NCBI RefSeq assembly: GCF_037975245.1
Contig: NC_092576.1
Span: 43,157,611 to 43,221,610 of the forward strand
DNA length: 64,000 nucleotides
DNA from: Apostichopus japonicus
Lineage: Eukaryota > Echinodermata > Holothuroidea > Aspidochirotida > Stichopodidae
Direction: 5' to 3'
Made by a program: the position numbers and the translations under genes. Numbering within the stretch: position 1 is the stretch's first letter; each line of letters begins with the position of its first letter. The notes under the pieces were generated by a model. The model did not search any database. It was not told the DNA's origin and saw only the letters and a list, made by a program, of their open reading frames with translations. Positions 12,757 to 44,351 of this stretch are shown piece after piece.

Positions 12757-13851
12757 ACGAGGGCCCATTGTAGCCTAGCGCTAGTTTCTGCTAGTGAGGA
12801 ACCTAATGTTATTATATAGAAAGTATATGAAAAATGGCCTACGTGACAATCAATATTTGAGAAATTAGGTCGGGTTAACGTCAGGGTGTTATTTATGTAA
12901 TGAGCAATACACGATTGTTCTGGTATATTCCTCATGAGCACGCTCTGGTCTCGGGTTAACATCGGTTTACGTGAGATCAAGTATAAGCTGTGCACATTTT
13001 CGTGGATCTTCTGGAATGTTCGCGAGATATCCAAAGGACTTCCAAGAATAGAGAAACTGGGTCAAGTGTATCGAGAAAGATCTAGATGATTCTTGACATG
13101 GCGAATCGTATAAAAACCCGCCCAGATCGGAGAGTTTCTCAGTTTCTGAACGAATACAAGCGACGACACATAATTATACCATTCTACTATATATCGTCAG
13201 TGCTCAACTGCCAGTAGTTTCTGAAGGATTGAGATATCGATACCAAGATTGATTCTACACTTCCATTCAGAAGTTTGAAGAGGACTTTGCTGTGAAAATA
13301 CAGTTTTCCAGTCTTTATTGCGGAGAAGGTGAAGAATTTCTGTCTCCGTTGAGGAAGTTCGTTACGCCAGGAGTTGGTGGCTATAAAGCTGATTTTGGAC
13401 TGACTCTGGTAATATTTAGTCGGCGAGAAGTTCGGCTTGTGCTTCACTCTATTATGGCTGGAAGTCCGTCTTCTATATTGGAGCATCGCCGGAAAGAAGG
13501 TGACTGCTGTTTCTGGGATCGCGAGAAACTTCGTCGAGGACCAGTGAATTTCGCGGTACAACGGACCGAGAATCGTCGTCATCAAGGTCGTGGCCGCTGA
13601 GGGATATCGCCGTTGGAAGAGACCAGCGTGTTATAAAGTGTATCCTATCTTGTTAAGTTTGTGAGTAATTTTCTATATATTTGTAATTACCACTTGTTGT
13701 TGTTGGTTCGAAATCCATTGTTCAATATAGTTTATGTTCTCATTCAAATTCTCTAGACTCGTCAATTTGTCTGTGTTCCTTGCGGAAACGAGCCCAGGCT
13801 TGTGTCTCGTTAAAAATTAATCATCGAGACCTCTCGCATTCCAACGTAACA
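12753..13851 (+). repeat. 5' LTR
   Basis: It begins TGTTACGAGGGCCC and ends CCAACGTAACA, the usual TG...CA termini. A TATA box (TATAAAAA, 13109-13116) precedes a GC-richer CCCGCCC stretch and is the likely core promoter. The short open frames on both strands recur in the other LTR and have no retroviral homology that I recognise. Confidence 0.93.
13109..13116 (+). promoter_or_regulatory. TATA box of the 5' LTR
   Basis: TATAAAAA lies about 360 bp into the LTR, and the same box is at 17178-17185 in the 3' LTR. Its position fits a U3/R core promoter; the start site itself is inferred. Confidence 0.6.
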
Positions 13852-13855
13852 AAAT

Positions 13856-13873
13856 TGGGGGCCTATCCGGGAA
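13856..13873 (+). other. Primer-binding site, tRNA-Pro-like
   Basis: TGGGGGCCTATCCGGGAA starts four bases after the LTR end. It agrees with the tRNA-Pro type primer site (TGGGGGC...TCCGGGA) except for three central bases. Primer identity is inferred. Confidence 0.6.
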
Positions 13874-13967
13874 AGGTTTACAAAATTTGTGACCTATCCG
13901 TTTGAGAGGAATTCATTTGTGAGAATCTTTGTTTTTCAAATTGTCTAGAGAGAAAACGTGAGAGAAC

Positions 13968-15290
13968 ATGGAGTTCGAGCCAGAGGAATTTCTCAAAGAT
14001 GTAACTTGGGAAAAATATTGATGGCCTAAAGAAGCCAGATTTGATGGCATTAGCCAAATATTATAGCTTAGGCGTAAAGCAAGCAACGAGGAAACACGTT
14101 GTAAAGAATGGGTTGATCGATGTGTTAGTTGACGAAGAAATTCTCGATGAGTCATGTTTGTTAAAAAAGGGTGAAATTCTGACAGAAATCGGTGGTGACG
14201 CCGTTCAGCTAAAACAGTTAGAAATCGAAATGGAAAAAATCGGACTAGAAAAAGAACTGGAACTAAAAACGGCTCGAATCTGAAACACACCTGAAGGAAT
14301 TAGAAATTCAGGCAAAGTATACATCGGAATCGGAATCTGACTCATCACCCTCCTCGTCAGCTCATCGATCACAACCATATTTTGATGCCTCGAAGTACAT
14401 TAAATTGGTGCGGAAATTTACCGAAATAGAGGTAGATAAATATTTTCGACACTCTGAGAAAGTGGCTGCGAATATGAAGTGGCCGAAAGAGGTGTGGACG
14501 TTGCTTTTATAGAGTAGTTTTCTTGGGAAAGCACGGGAAGTGTATTCGGCTCTCCCTATGGAAAAGAGTGAAAACTACGATGAAGTGAAGCAGGCGATCC
14601 TCAAAGCCTATGAGCTGGTGCCAGAGGCATACCGACAGAAATTTAGGGGGGCTAGAAAAAATGATAATCAGACACATGTAGAATTTGCCAGAATAAAGGA
14701 GCAAATGTTTGATAGGTGGCTCCACTCTAAGGATGTAGGGGAGAATTTTGTCAAATTACGACAATTGTTCCTGATTGAGGAATTTAAAAGATGTATCCAC
14801 CCCGACATCAAAACTCATATTAATGAGAGAATGATTGACACCTTGCATGATGCGGCAACGAAAGCAGATGACTATGCCCTGACCCACAAACTGAGCCCAA
14901 ATAAGTTTTACCAGACTAGGAGCCAGAAACCCAAAATAAACACAGAGGTAAAAGGGACACCCGATTCAAAGGGAAACAGCGGCAAATGGAATTCTGGGGG
15001 CACGAAACCACCAAGTGGGATTGGATTCAAAAAGCAAGTTACTTGCTATAATTGTAACAAACCTGGTCATCTCATGTCACAATGTTATCTGCTACAAAAT
15101 CAAAATTCTCAAAGAAAACAGGAGGGATTCTCAAAATCACCCCCTAATACAGTTGGATATGTTGCCTCACAGAGGAATTCGAATCGAATTGACAAAGAAA
15201 TCCAAAAGAAGGAGTTAGCCAAAAATCAAGTGAATAAGGTATTCCAACCATTCATTATGGAGGGTAGCATATCAATTAGTGATGATTTTT
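13968..15290 (+). pseudogene. gag remnant with CCHC zinc knuckle
   Basis: The first ATG (13968) opens a frame that stops after ~17 codons at an A-run (AAAAATATTGA). One extra A explains the break, because the next frame continues with a basic N-terminal helix (DLMALAKYYSLGV). A second shift near 14280 leads into a frame with a serine-rich stretch, then TLLL-stop-SSFLGKAREVYSAL at ~14511, where TAG replaces a likely glutamine codon. After this the frame is open from 14540. The motif CYNCNKPGHLMSQC (15044-15085) is a CX2CX4HX4C nucleic-acid-binding knuckle. The core resembles the SCAN-like gag of animal Gypsy elements. At least two shifts and one stop make it non-functional as written. Confidence 0.8.
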
Positions 15291-15545
15291 CGCCCCAACA
15301 AATTAAGATTTTTAGGGACACAGGTTGTTCACAGTCGCTCATTTTAGAAGAAACGTTGCCCTTTGGTGAACAGAGTTCGACTGGAACGTGTGCATTAATC
15401 CATGGAATAAAGATGGAGACTATCAGTGTTTAACCTAGAGTGTGGTTTGGTGTCCGGCCAAGTGCTGGTTGGTGTTATGTCGGAATTGCCGATAAAAGGT
15501 GTTTCCATGATGCTTGGAAATGACCTGGCAGGGGATAAGGTTCTC
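15291..15545 (+). pseudogene. Retroviral-type aspartic protease remnant
   Basis: The active-site motif FRDTGCSQSL is at ~15311-15340, in frame with the gag knuckle. The frame ends at TAA near 15431. The C-terminal protease signature MLGNDLAG (~15508-15530) is in another frame, so one base has been gained or lost near 15425. Catalytic Asp is present, but the polypeptide is broken. Confidence 0.75.
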
Positions 15546-16349
15546 CCTAATCCCATTGTTACAAATACGCCCTCTAATGTTAGTAGCCACGAGGAAGATG
15601 AAATATATCCTGCGTGTGTAATGACTAGGGCAATGAGTAAAAAGGCAGTCTCGGAAGTGGAGGAGTCTGAGAGCTGTCAGAATGATTTCTTCAAGTTGGC
15701 AGACACATTTTTTAAGGTGTTGAATGACACAGAAAGTAGTTCGGGAGATAATCAAAAGGTAGAAAAAGAAGATCCTTTGAGTCGCAACAAATTGAGTTTA
15801 GAACAAAGTCGTGACCCTGAACTGATAGATTTAGTTAAAGAGGCAGTGACCCCACAAGAAGCGGAGGATAACCATGTCTGCTTCTACAAACAAAATGGCG
15901 TGATGATGAGAAAATGGCGACCGCTAGATGCACCTGCAGATGAGGAATGGCAAGTGGTGCACCAAATTGTTGTACCCAAGGTGTACCACAGTGACGTCAT
16001 GAGCATGGCCCATGATAGTCCAATGGCAGGACATTTAGGCGTCAGGAAAACCTGTGATAGGATTCTAAAACATTTTTGGTGGCCCAAAATCAGGAGTGAT
16101 GTGGCTGATTACTGTAGGTCGTGCCATACATGTCAGGTGGTTGGGAAGCCCAACCAGAAAATACCGCCTGCACCTTTGAAGCCAATCCCTGCTTTTGATG
16201 AGCCTTTTAGTAGAGTCATTATTGATTGCGTTGGTCCTCTCCCTAAAACGAAATCAGGCAGACAAAATTTGGAGCAAGGTCAAGCCAAAATGAAACAATG
16301 GTATGAAAAAAATGCTAAGAACAGAGTGTTCAAACCAGGAATTATTTAA
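15546..16349 (+). pseudogene. Integrase remnant: HHCC domain without the catalytic core
   Basis: After the protease tail the frame passes through a linker (CVMTRAMSKK) directly into an integrase N-terminal zinc domain. The residues are AHDSPMAGHLG followed by YCRSCHTCQ (~16005-16137), giving His2-Cys2. The sequence then reaches IIDCVGPLPKTKSG, the start of the core with its first Asp. It jumps directly to EQGQAKMKQWYEKNA, normally near the integrase C-terminus, so the rest of the D,D,E core is deleted. Reverse transcriptase, expected between protease and integrase, is also absent. The frame itself is open from 15426 to 16349. Confidence 0.8.
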
Positions 16350-16434
16350 TTATTAAAAAGGAATGTCTTGCACTCCTGTTATCACTGCAACATTTCGATG
16401 TATATTTGCATGCTACTGTACCCTGTGCTTGTGT

Positions 16435-16582
16435 TTACTGATCATAATCCTCTCACTTTCATACATAGAATGAAGAATAAGAATCAGAGATTAATGAGAT
16501 GGAGTTTAACTTACAAGAGTATAATCTTGATGTGAGGCACATAAAAGGAAAAGACAATGTGATGGCAGATGCAATGTCCTGA
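16435..16582 (+). pseudogene. Displaced RNase H fragment
   Basis: The frame reads TDHNPLTFIHRMKNKNQRLM. After a shift near 16510 it reads HIKGKDNVMADAMS and stops. These are C-terminal RNase H motifs of Gypsy pol, which normally precede integrase. Here they lie downstream of the integrase C-terminal piece, so pol has been rearranged as well as deleted. Confidence 0.75.
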
Positions 16583-16810
16583 TTCACATAAATTTATTGT
16601 ATATATGACAAGACAAAGATAATGTCACTATGCATGTGTATAAAGAACACTCAGAATTATTTATTATGCATAACTTAAAAGTTGTTTGATGAATGTTTAA
16701 CAAAAATTTGTTCAAGTGTAACAAAGTTCATATTTTATGATATAGTATGTGATAAGATATAGCAGAATGTAAGAGATAAGAAAGTTTTCATTACATTCAA
16801 ACTTTCCTTT

Positions 16811-16821
16811 AAGGGGGAGGG
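16811..16821 (+). other. Polypurine tract
   Basis: AAGGGGGAGGG directly abuts the 3' LTR start TGTTACG. This is the expected plus-strand primer position. Confidence 0.85.
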
Positions 16822-18062
<1,241 letters not shown>

Positions 18063-18119
18063 GTAATATATATGAAATTAAAGTCAAGAAAATTAAACAC
18101 ATTGTGCAAGGGTACTTAC

Positions 18120-34016
<15,897 letters not shown>

Positions 34017-34269
34017 GGCGACTGTTTTTTGCAACGTGTGAGCTGTTCAGATATACCGCTATGTCTATAACACACACAATAGTGGTATATGACGATAAAA
34101 GACAGCGGATTGAAGAAGAAACACAAGATAAGACATAACTCATTACTTGTAAATTAGATCAATCGTCATTAATAATGGTTGAATATTGTCCACCCATCAT
34201 AGTGACACAAACTGAAATTCAGCATTGATTGGGCATGAGATCTGAATTGCGCTATCCCCTATATAATTG

Positions 34270-36512
<2,243 letters not shown>

Positions 36513-36520
36513 TGTATATG

Positions 36521-38798
36521 TGGGTCATTCCGTGTCAAATCACGGATGGCTGTTGCTGCACCCTTTCCAAAAATTCCCAAATTTATTGTATGATTGGACC
36601 ACCATAAAATAAGCATATTCTGAAAATTTCAGTTGCATTGCTTTACAATTGGCCGATTTATCACACTTTGAAATTCCACAATTTGTCGCCACCATGGCAT
36701 TTTGGCATTTTCTTGACTTTTGAGGTCTCATTTCTCAGCAATTGAACATTATACTACCTTTCTAATACAGATGCCTAAAGAGTCTATCCCTTAGAACAGG
36801 AAAATAAAAAATTAGGCTACAAAAATATTTTCTTGTGGAGTTAGGTCAACTTAAAAGTGTCAAAATATTTGATTTTTGTACTTTTCACTAAAAAATGTGC
36901 TATTTGTAGTGATGAATTACTCCTAAACCATTGCTTCAGGGTACTTGATTCTTTCAGAGGTTATTATGTCTAGTACAAATATTACAAAATAATGATTACA
37001 ATGCTTTCCTAGACTATGTTTGTAAGTTGTGCAACTCTAAAGTTGCTATTTCATGCTGCGATTCAGCATGAGGTAGGGGTTTTGATGCCATTTTTTTACC
37101 AAAGTAACCATTGTTAGAGGTGTCAGGGTTTATACTTTATTAATAAGTATAAAGTTTTTACACATTAACAAATTTCAGGGTTCTAGCTGTTCTCAATATT
37201 AAGTTATGAAGTTGTTAAGTTGCTCCGATGTACAAAAGAGGTCGTTTTTGACGGCCAATAACTCAAAACGCGTCAAATTAAAAAAAATTGATAATTTTTT
37301 CTGGAAGAGATATAGTACCACCCTGTTTGTACAAAAAATTTCAGGAGGGTGTTTTGCCTTATTTTGAAATGAAAAATCCTCAAAGTTTGGGATTTTTACA
37401 AAACAACGTTTTTGCCTGTTTTGATGTTCCATGAGTTTTGACCATGGGTATTGTACTGTACTTCAAGGTCATTCAGTTCAATACTGTGCAGTTTTTAATT
37501 TCATATAACAAAATACTATTTGCAATGTACTTGGGTGCTCCTGGTTGAATTCATTTAATTTGAAGACTTATAAAATGAATTTCAACCAGTACACACATAT
37601 GTATGTACAGTGTGTTCAGTACATACACTGTACTGAGTGTATATGTACGGAGTGCCATGAGTGCCAGAAGACTATGTTAAAACAACACTAACACACTGTA
37701 CATGTACACCCAGTACAGTTTTGTACTGTACATACATGTACTGGTTGAAATTAATTCTATAGTAAAGTCTTCTAATTCAACCAATTGTATATGTACAGTG
37801 TGTATATTAGTGTTAGTTTAAACATAGTCTTCTGGCACTCATGGCACTCCGTACATATACACTCAGTGCAGTGTATGTACTGTACACACTGTACATACAT
37901 ATGTGTGTACTGACTTTGACAAACTTTGAGGATTTTTCATTTCAAAATAAGGCAAAACACCCTCCTGAAATTTTTTGTACAAACAGGGTGGTACTATATC
38001 TCTTCCAGAAAAAAATTATCAATTTTTTTTAATTTGACGCGTTTTGAGTTATTGACCGTCAAAAACGACCTCTTTTGTACATCGGAGCAACTTAACAACT
38101 TCATAAATTAATATTGAGAACAGCCAAAACCCTGAAATTTGTTAATGTGTAAGAACTTTATACTTATTAATAAAGTATAAGCCCTGACACCTCTAACATG
38201 GTTACTTTGGTAAAAAATTGGCATCAAAACCCCTACCTCATGCTGTATCGCAGCATGAAATAGCAACTTTAGAGTTGCACAACTTGCAAACATATTCTAG
38301 GAAAGCATTGTAATCATTATTTTGTAATGTTTGTACAAGACATAATAACCTCTGAAAGAATCAAGTACCCTGAAGCAATGGTTTAGGAGCAATTCATCAC
38401 TAAAAATAGCACATTTTTTAGTGAAAAGTACAAAAATTAAATATTTTGACACTTTTAAGTTGACCTAACTCCACAAGACAATATTTTTGTAGCCTAATTT
38501 TTTATTTTCCTGTTCTATGGGTTAGACTCTATAGGCATCTGTAATAGAAAGGTAGTAGAATGTGTAATTGCTGAGAAATGAGACCTCAAAAGTCAAGAAA
38601 ATGCCAAATTGCCATGGTGGCGACAAATTGTGGAATTTCAAAGAATTTTAAATCGGCCAATTGTAAAGCAATGCAACTAAAATTTTCAGAATATGCTTAT
38701 TTTATGGTGGTCCACTCATGCAATAAATTTGGGAATTTTTCAAAAATGTCGAACTACAACATACCCCAAAATCTGGTGATTTGATATGGAATGACCCA
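36521..38798. mobile_element. Fold-back DNA transposon with 8-bp target duplication
   Basis: It starts TGGGTCATTCC and ends GGAATGACCCA; the arms stay largely complementary for more than 1 kb. Shared blocks include GTCGCCACCATGGCA and CCTCCTGAAATTTTTTGTAC, each found once per strand. TGTATATG immediately precedes (36513-36520) and follows (38799-38806), an 8-bp duplication as in hAT or P superfamilies, though the word is low-complexity. The centre (37,560-37,910) is itself a nested set of GTACA-rich palindromes. There is no transposase, so it is non-autonomous. The arms differ at an estimated 5-8% of sites. Confidence 0.85.
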
Positions 38799-38806
38799 TG
38801 TATATG

Positions 38807-41800
38807 TATATGCATTGATTAGATGCATTGATTATGGGTTTTTTTTACTTTAATTTGTAATTCAAGCATGTCTGTTTAGAAACAAAGTTTAAAGGCTATC
38901 ATTAATTAGTTTTCTCTTATATTGTTTGATCCCAGATTGAATGAAACTCATTGACGTAAATAATAGATCAGATCATACAGTTTTAGGCAGTTGCTAAAAC
39001 TCTGGGTATTCTCTATTCTTCGCCAGTCCAAATATCACAAAGTGAGAATCCTAATTTTTAGTTGATTTTCCTTGTCTGAAACTTCCTTACAGTACTGTAT
39101 ACATCTGGGAAGTGGACAGAACAATTTCTAAAGTATATCTATAATTTTGGGAACTGTAGTACCCTACCCTAGAAGGGGAACGTTGAAGGTCAGTAGTGCA
39201 AAGGAATAAATAATCTTGTTTGATAAGAACTTAAAGTACATGGGAGGGGGGTGTAGAATATCACTTCATAACATCCCTCTTGCCTTGAGAAAGTTTTGAA
39301 CAAATTTCTCTTTAACTTGTAAAGTAGGTAAACTTCAAAGTTACATCAAACAAATTTCATGATAAAAAGATCTTACATCATGAATATAAAAAGCATATGA
39401 TAAAAAAAAATACAAGTGAAAGATTTTTGGTCAATGAGAGGTTTGATGTAAATGAAAGGAAAAGGACTGTTCCAACCCTTAAATTTTAAAAATGTATTTT
39501 ACACTTAAACAATAGCATATTTATGCATTCTACTTTCAAGACTCATGTTCTGTGAAACACACTAAAAATATGTCACCATTTTCCATAGGTAAGGCTACAC
39601 ATGAATACCAATGGTGCTCTCGGAATATAAGTCCTAGAAAAGTATCTGCAAAACTAGGTACAGTATTCTACCAAAGCAGACATGAAAATCATTATCTTGA
39701 AATTCAAGATTACTTTGTCAGAAAGAACACTGATAACAGTATATTCATTTGCTGTCTCTGTAAAGTGAGCATTACTATACTTGACGCATCAAGTCTTTGC
39801 ACATAATCGACTACACATAAATCATTAAATGCAAGTGTCATGGACCAAATCAAAGGTTAAAGTAAAAGCATATGTACATATCAACCTGCAGAAACCTACG
39901 TTGCTAATGTAGAGCGAACATTGTAGTTAACCTTTCCCTTTCCCTCTCCCACCTTACACAGTATATGGTATAGAACGGCATACAGCTGTTAGTAAATATT
40001 AACACTAACTCGAACCACATAAAACTACTCCAACTGTAAGTATCTATTCCAGTTCCTGTTACACTGTGCTGCACTGTGCCACACAGTATACAGTGCCATT
40101 CTTACACAGATTCACTTTTATCTTTTATCTGTAATCAATCCTAGGGCAATTTTTGTCTCTCTTGCTCTTCTGCCCAGCACGTAGAACTTGTTAAGATGAA
40201 ACCAGTACACTAATTTACATAGCTGACACCGATGCTTTCACACAGAGGTAAAATAATTGTTACCTAAGATGTGGTTATTAGGATGCCAAATTTATGTCTA
40301 TCGAGAAACAGAACTAAAGAGTCATCTGCTAAACCTGTTCTAGTATTATGTTTATGGTCATGCATGTTGGAACAGGTGTTTACATTCATGGATATGTGAG
40401 TTGGTGCATTGGGACATTTGTACATTTCATGGTGAGATCTTCCCTTACTGCCATTGTTTAGAGTAGGTGCACATATTGCCATGTCAAAGATTTGATGAAT
40501 TTATTGTAACTTTAATGACTAGAAGTCTTGGGATTGGTCAATATATTATGGCATTCATGGTATTGAATTGAATGCAACAGATGTATAGTGGTTTGATGTA
40601 GTGACCTGTAATTGGTATGGCCTGAGGCTGTTTTCTTTCTTGAATGTGTAATCATAGAGCTATAAACAGAGGTGTAATAAACTGGTGACTGTCAACCAGT
40701 GTTCCAATTACAAAAAAAAAAAAAATATTGTACATGCACCTGTGTATGTAGGTTAAGCAAAAATTACCTGCACAAACAAATCATTACCTGCACCACAAGT
40801 GAAAACTACAAAAAGGGTGTTTTCAAAGTTACTCCTGGGTTTTGTTTATGTAGGCCATTTCGGGATATGATGATTACTGAATATTTTACTTGCATGCACA
40901 TGCACACATAGCTTACATGTGTTCCTACACACGTGCGTATACACATGTAAACTATTTAAGTAACATGCAGTCAAAAGTTACATGCATTAATTTTGGTGCT
41001 GTCAATCCCTTGAATTCACATGTCACCACTGGTTTGACAGATTTGCTTGCAACTCTCCAATCTTTTCGAGCAATCACTAGTAATTTCACTAATATCCACT
41101 ATAAATTTAACTTTAATCGCTGAGTAAAGTGTTGGCCTAATCCACAAGTTGCAAATTTTATTCTACATCACACCAAAATAAATCTACACATGTTTTTTAA
41201 AAGCTATATACTGACCTATCAATATGAAGCATTTGAGAGATGCAAAAACTCATCTTCACATTTTAAAAAAAGTATTTCTTTCCTACAAGGTGAAACACAT
41301 TTGCCAATGGTTGGTACTATTATGAAGAAAAGACCTACAATAGCTACAATATGAAACTCCTATATTTTTGCATTAAAGGCATACATGTAAATAACATTTT
41401 TGGTAATGTACATACACAGTAACTCGTAGAAAATGACAGGCTAACCCTTTACTATAACCTATATACAAACTATGCCATTTAAACTGCTTCTGTACACATA
41501 ATACACATGACTTTATCCACTATTTGGTTTTGGCAAAACATTCCTGAACAATCCATTACACAATAAATATCTTCTGCTTGTGAACAAATACTTCTGGCAG
41601 ATATTGCATTACTGGGTGGAATATCATGATAGTCTTATATTATAAATTAATAAAGAATGGACACGCCCCTTGCTGTAGCTGCAAATCTAAACATCCCATT
41701 TTGAGTTGAAAACCTTGATCAGTGCGTGCAACTGAATGAATTTCATAGCTCTCAACTCTGCTTGTTAAAAAATGTGACTAGTTTTCATTTGAATCACTCT

Positions 41801-41990
41801 AGTTGCTAATGGTTGAGGTTGAATATACAACTCTAAAGGGGCTTCACAATTTCCCTTTCTAGTTTCTAATCTAACAACCTTTTTTTGATGCAAAAGAGGA
41901 ACTTCAAGTACAGGTACAGATGCAACAACTGGCATTTCTAGTGAATATTTCAAACCCATTGGGAAGCAATTCACAATGAAATTCAGACCA
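38807..41990. other. Largely featureless stretch; one possible exon
   Basis: A plus-strand frame at 39590-39766 lies between TTCCATAG and TGTAAA|GTGAGC and ends IFICCLCK. It has splice-like borders but no family I recognise. At 40674 AATAAA precedes an A13 run at ~40711, which may mark an old poly(A) insertion. Nothing else was supported. Confidence 0.3.
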
Positions 41991-41995
41991 GTTGT

Positions 41996-42080
41996 GAAGC
42001 AATTCAACTAAAATTTTCAGAATATGCTTATTTGTGGTGAACCATGCATACAATAAATTTGGTAATTTTTAAAACAGGTT
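41996..42080. mobile_element. Fragment of the fold-back transposon end
   Basis: CAACTAAAATTTTCAGAATA and the following ~60 bp match the right arm of the element near 38675-38745, with several substitutions. It is a solitary ~80-bp relic with no terminus. Confidence 0.7.
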
Positions 42081-43227
42081 CCTGGGTAAATTACTGTACT
42101 TCATGCATCGTCAAATTTAAAGGATTTTCTATGCATATTTCGTAGAAAGTTATTGATATAGCCTATCCCTGGGTAACTGTAATTTTCGTGAAGCTGGTTG
42201 TTTACAGACACTGCAAAGAGCCCAGGGTAAATATTGGATCAGGTTTTGAGGCTTTGCGTATGTGTAGTTTAAACTCTGAAGTTCAAACAGGCTTATGATA
42301 TGCACCATACAAATAGTGAATAGTGAACTGTGGAATTTAGCAAGAAAAAATAAACCTATGGAGTTGGCGACAGGGAAGTACAATATAAGGGCTAATGAAT
42401 GGGGGACTGGGCGGTGAAAATTGATTGAAGGGGCAGGACAGGCGAACAGAGGTAAAACAGTGAAGCTAGTAAGGTACTTGACCACCTGCCCTATAGTGTA
42501 GAATATATCCGCACAGTATGGGATTGGGAATTGATACGATAGCAACTAGGGCCTAGTAAAAATAAATGGAATTGTTGTTCGATCGGGACCTAATTTTTTA
42601 GTAACATTAATGGGTTAGGATACACTTACCCTACAATATTATTACAACACTTGCTTAAAATAATACTTTATGGCACGGTTATGCTTTGATCTCATTGGGG
42701 AGAGTACAAAAACATGGAGACAGCATGGTTTCACTCACCCGTTAAATTGCCAATTGCACATCAAAAAGTTACACAAATATTAAAAACCACTGGTAAAAAA
42801 ATAAACATCAGCTCTGGTCTGGTCTCTGATCCTCAGGGTTGTCATCTCTATGAGTGGAAATATTCCTATGATTGCCTTTGCAAATCTAATTTCAAGCCTC
42901 AGGTGGCAACTAAAGGTATGTCTTGAACTAAGTTAAGCCATCTTGATGCCAAGTTCAAACTTTTGTCTTCAGTATGTTGTCTTCAGTATGACACCTTATC
43001 AAAGCGATGAGCCAAACATTCGATCCGGGTGATCCTCCTTTCGCTCGACCGAGCCCAGCAGTAGCCTATCGTCAGGCGATGCGTGCATGGTTGCGCCTAT
43101 ACCTCCAGAAAATAAAAATTAGTGCCTATGTGGATGTTTCAGTGCTTTGAAAGTAGTTCAGCTGTTTTAAATCCGCTCTTGCACCATGAAATGTTTATTG
43201 CAAAAGCATTATAATTTTATGATATTT

Positions 43228-43380
43228 TTCTAACCGATGCAACTTAGATGTCGTGTAAAGAAAAGGTTTGGGCCATTAAAAGAGGCTTTTCACTACTGTA
43301 CTAACAAAGTTGATAAATGGGGATTTTCAATCCAGTTTATTGATGACTTTATTGTTGAGTCTAAATTTGTCTCAAATACA
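43228..43380 (+). CDS. Possible exon upstream of a SET domain
   Basis: After acceptor CAACTTAG the frame reads CRVKKRFGPLKEAFHYCTNK and continues DKWGFSIQFIDDFI. It could be the segment just before a SET domain. The 3' splice border is unclear, because no good GT donor follows at the expected point. It may belong to a decayed copy. Confidence 0.3.
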
Positions 43381-44221
43381 ACAGCACTGGTGTGTATGTT
43401 AGTTGAGCTTTTTGAATTATTCACAGTATTTGACGAACAGTGTTGTGAATGGTAATAATATGCTTAAAATGTATGGCAGTAAATGTATACATGTTGGTCA
43501 GGGGTAGTAGATATGTGCATTGTGCAGCTGCTCTCTTGAATGTGGGGCTTAATGTAAAATTTCAATTTAATTTGGCATGATCCCATGCAAATGATCTGCA
43601 TAATATTTGGTATGAAGCTATACTTTAACAAGAATTTATATAGTACATGGCAAAATCTCATATTTGTGGTGCAACCAATTTAAAATCAGTCAGATAGCCT
43701 ATGCACTACATGTGTTCTTATAAACATGATAATACTGTATATGAAGGGCACTATGTTAGCATTAGACTCAAATTTATGTTGGTCTTGAATCGTAAAAGAG
43801 CCCTATCGTTAGGTCTTCCAATAGTTTATCTTTCCAATATTTTGTAAGCATGATATATCGATTACTTGGTACAAACTAGTAGTTGATAGTGTTAGTTAGG
43901 ACAACACATTATGTCATTAGTTATTTAAGTGTTGTTGCACAAGATCATTTTAAATCAGCTACAGGTACAAAAAATAATTGAAAATGGGTCATTCATGTAG
44001 GTTTATGTCATATTGCATGTGTACAAACTATACCGTAAACCTGGAGGTACAATAGATGATTCAAGAATGTCTCCAAATTATTAGGTTGACAGGGCTTTTA
44101 CTTGTGAATGCCTAAATGTCAATTACATGTTGTAATCAACTCTCATATTATTGCGCGTACTATGATGGCCAGAAAATGATATTAACTTGACCAACTGTAA
44201 CTGCATATTTTGTGGTTACAG

Positions 44222-44345
44222 GTTATGGAGTATTACACATAGGAAGTTCATTAAAGGGGAGTTCCTAGTAGAGTATTGTGGAGAGCTAATTTCCCACAAG
44301 GAAGCTCTGAAGAGGGAAACGGTGTACCATGAGGAAAAGGATGGG
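44222..44345 (+). CDS. SET-domain exon (N-terminal half), possibly pseudogenic
   Basis: Acceptor GTGGTTACAG, then LWSITHRKFIKGEFLVEYCG and ELISHKEALKRE. This is the start of a SET domain as in lysine methyltransferases of the KMT5A/SET8 type: the strand KGEFLVEY followed by GELI. The exon ends near GGG|GTAGAG, and reading on meets TAA. The catalytic NH-C and Y motifs of the second half were not found downstream, so the gene is either spliced to distant exons or broken. Confidence 0.5.
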
Positions 44346-44351
44346 GTAGAG

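Noticed and set aside
13187-13600. Overlapping ~100-130-residue frames in the LTR (repeated at 17256-17669)
   Set aside because: They lie inside U3/R/U5, occur on both strands and match no retroviral product; probably chance frames.
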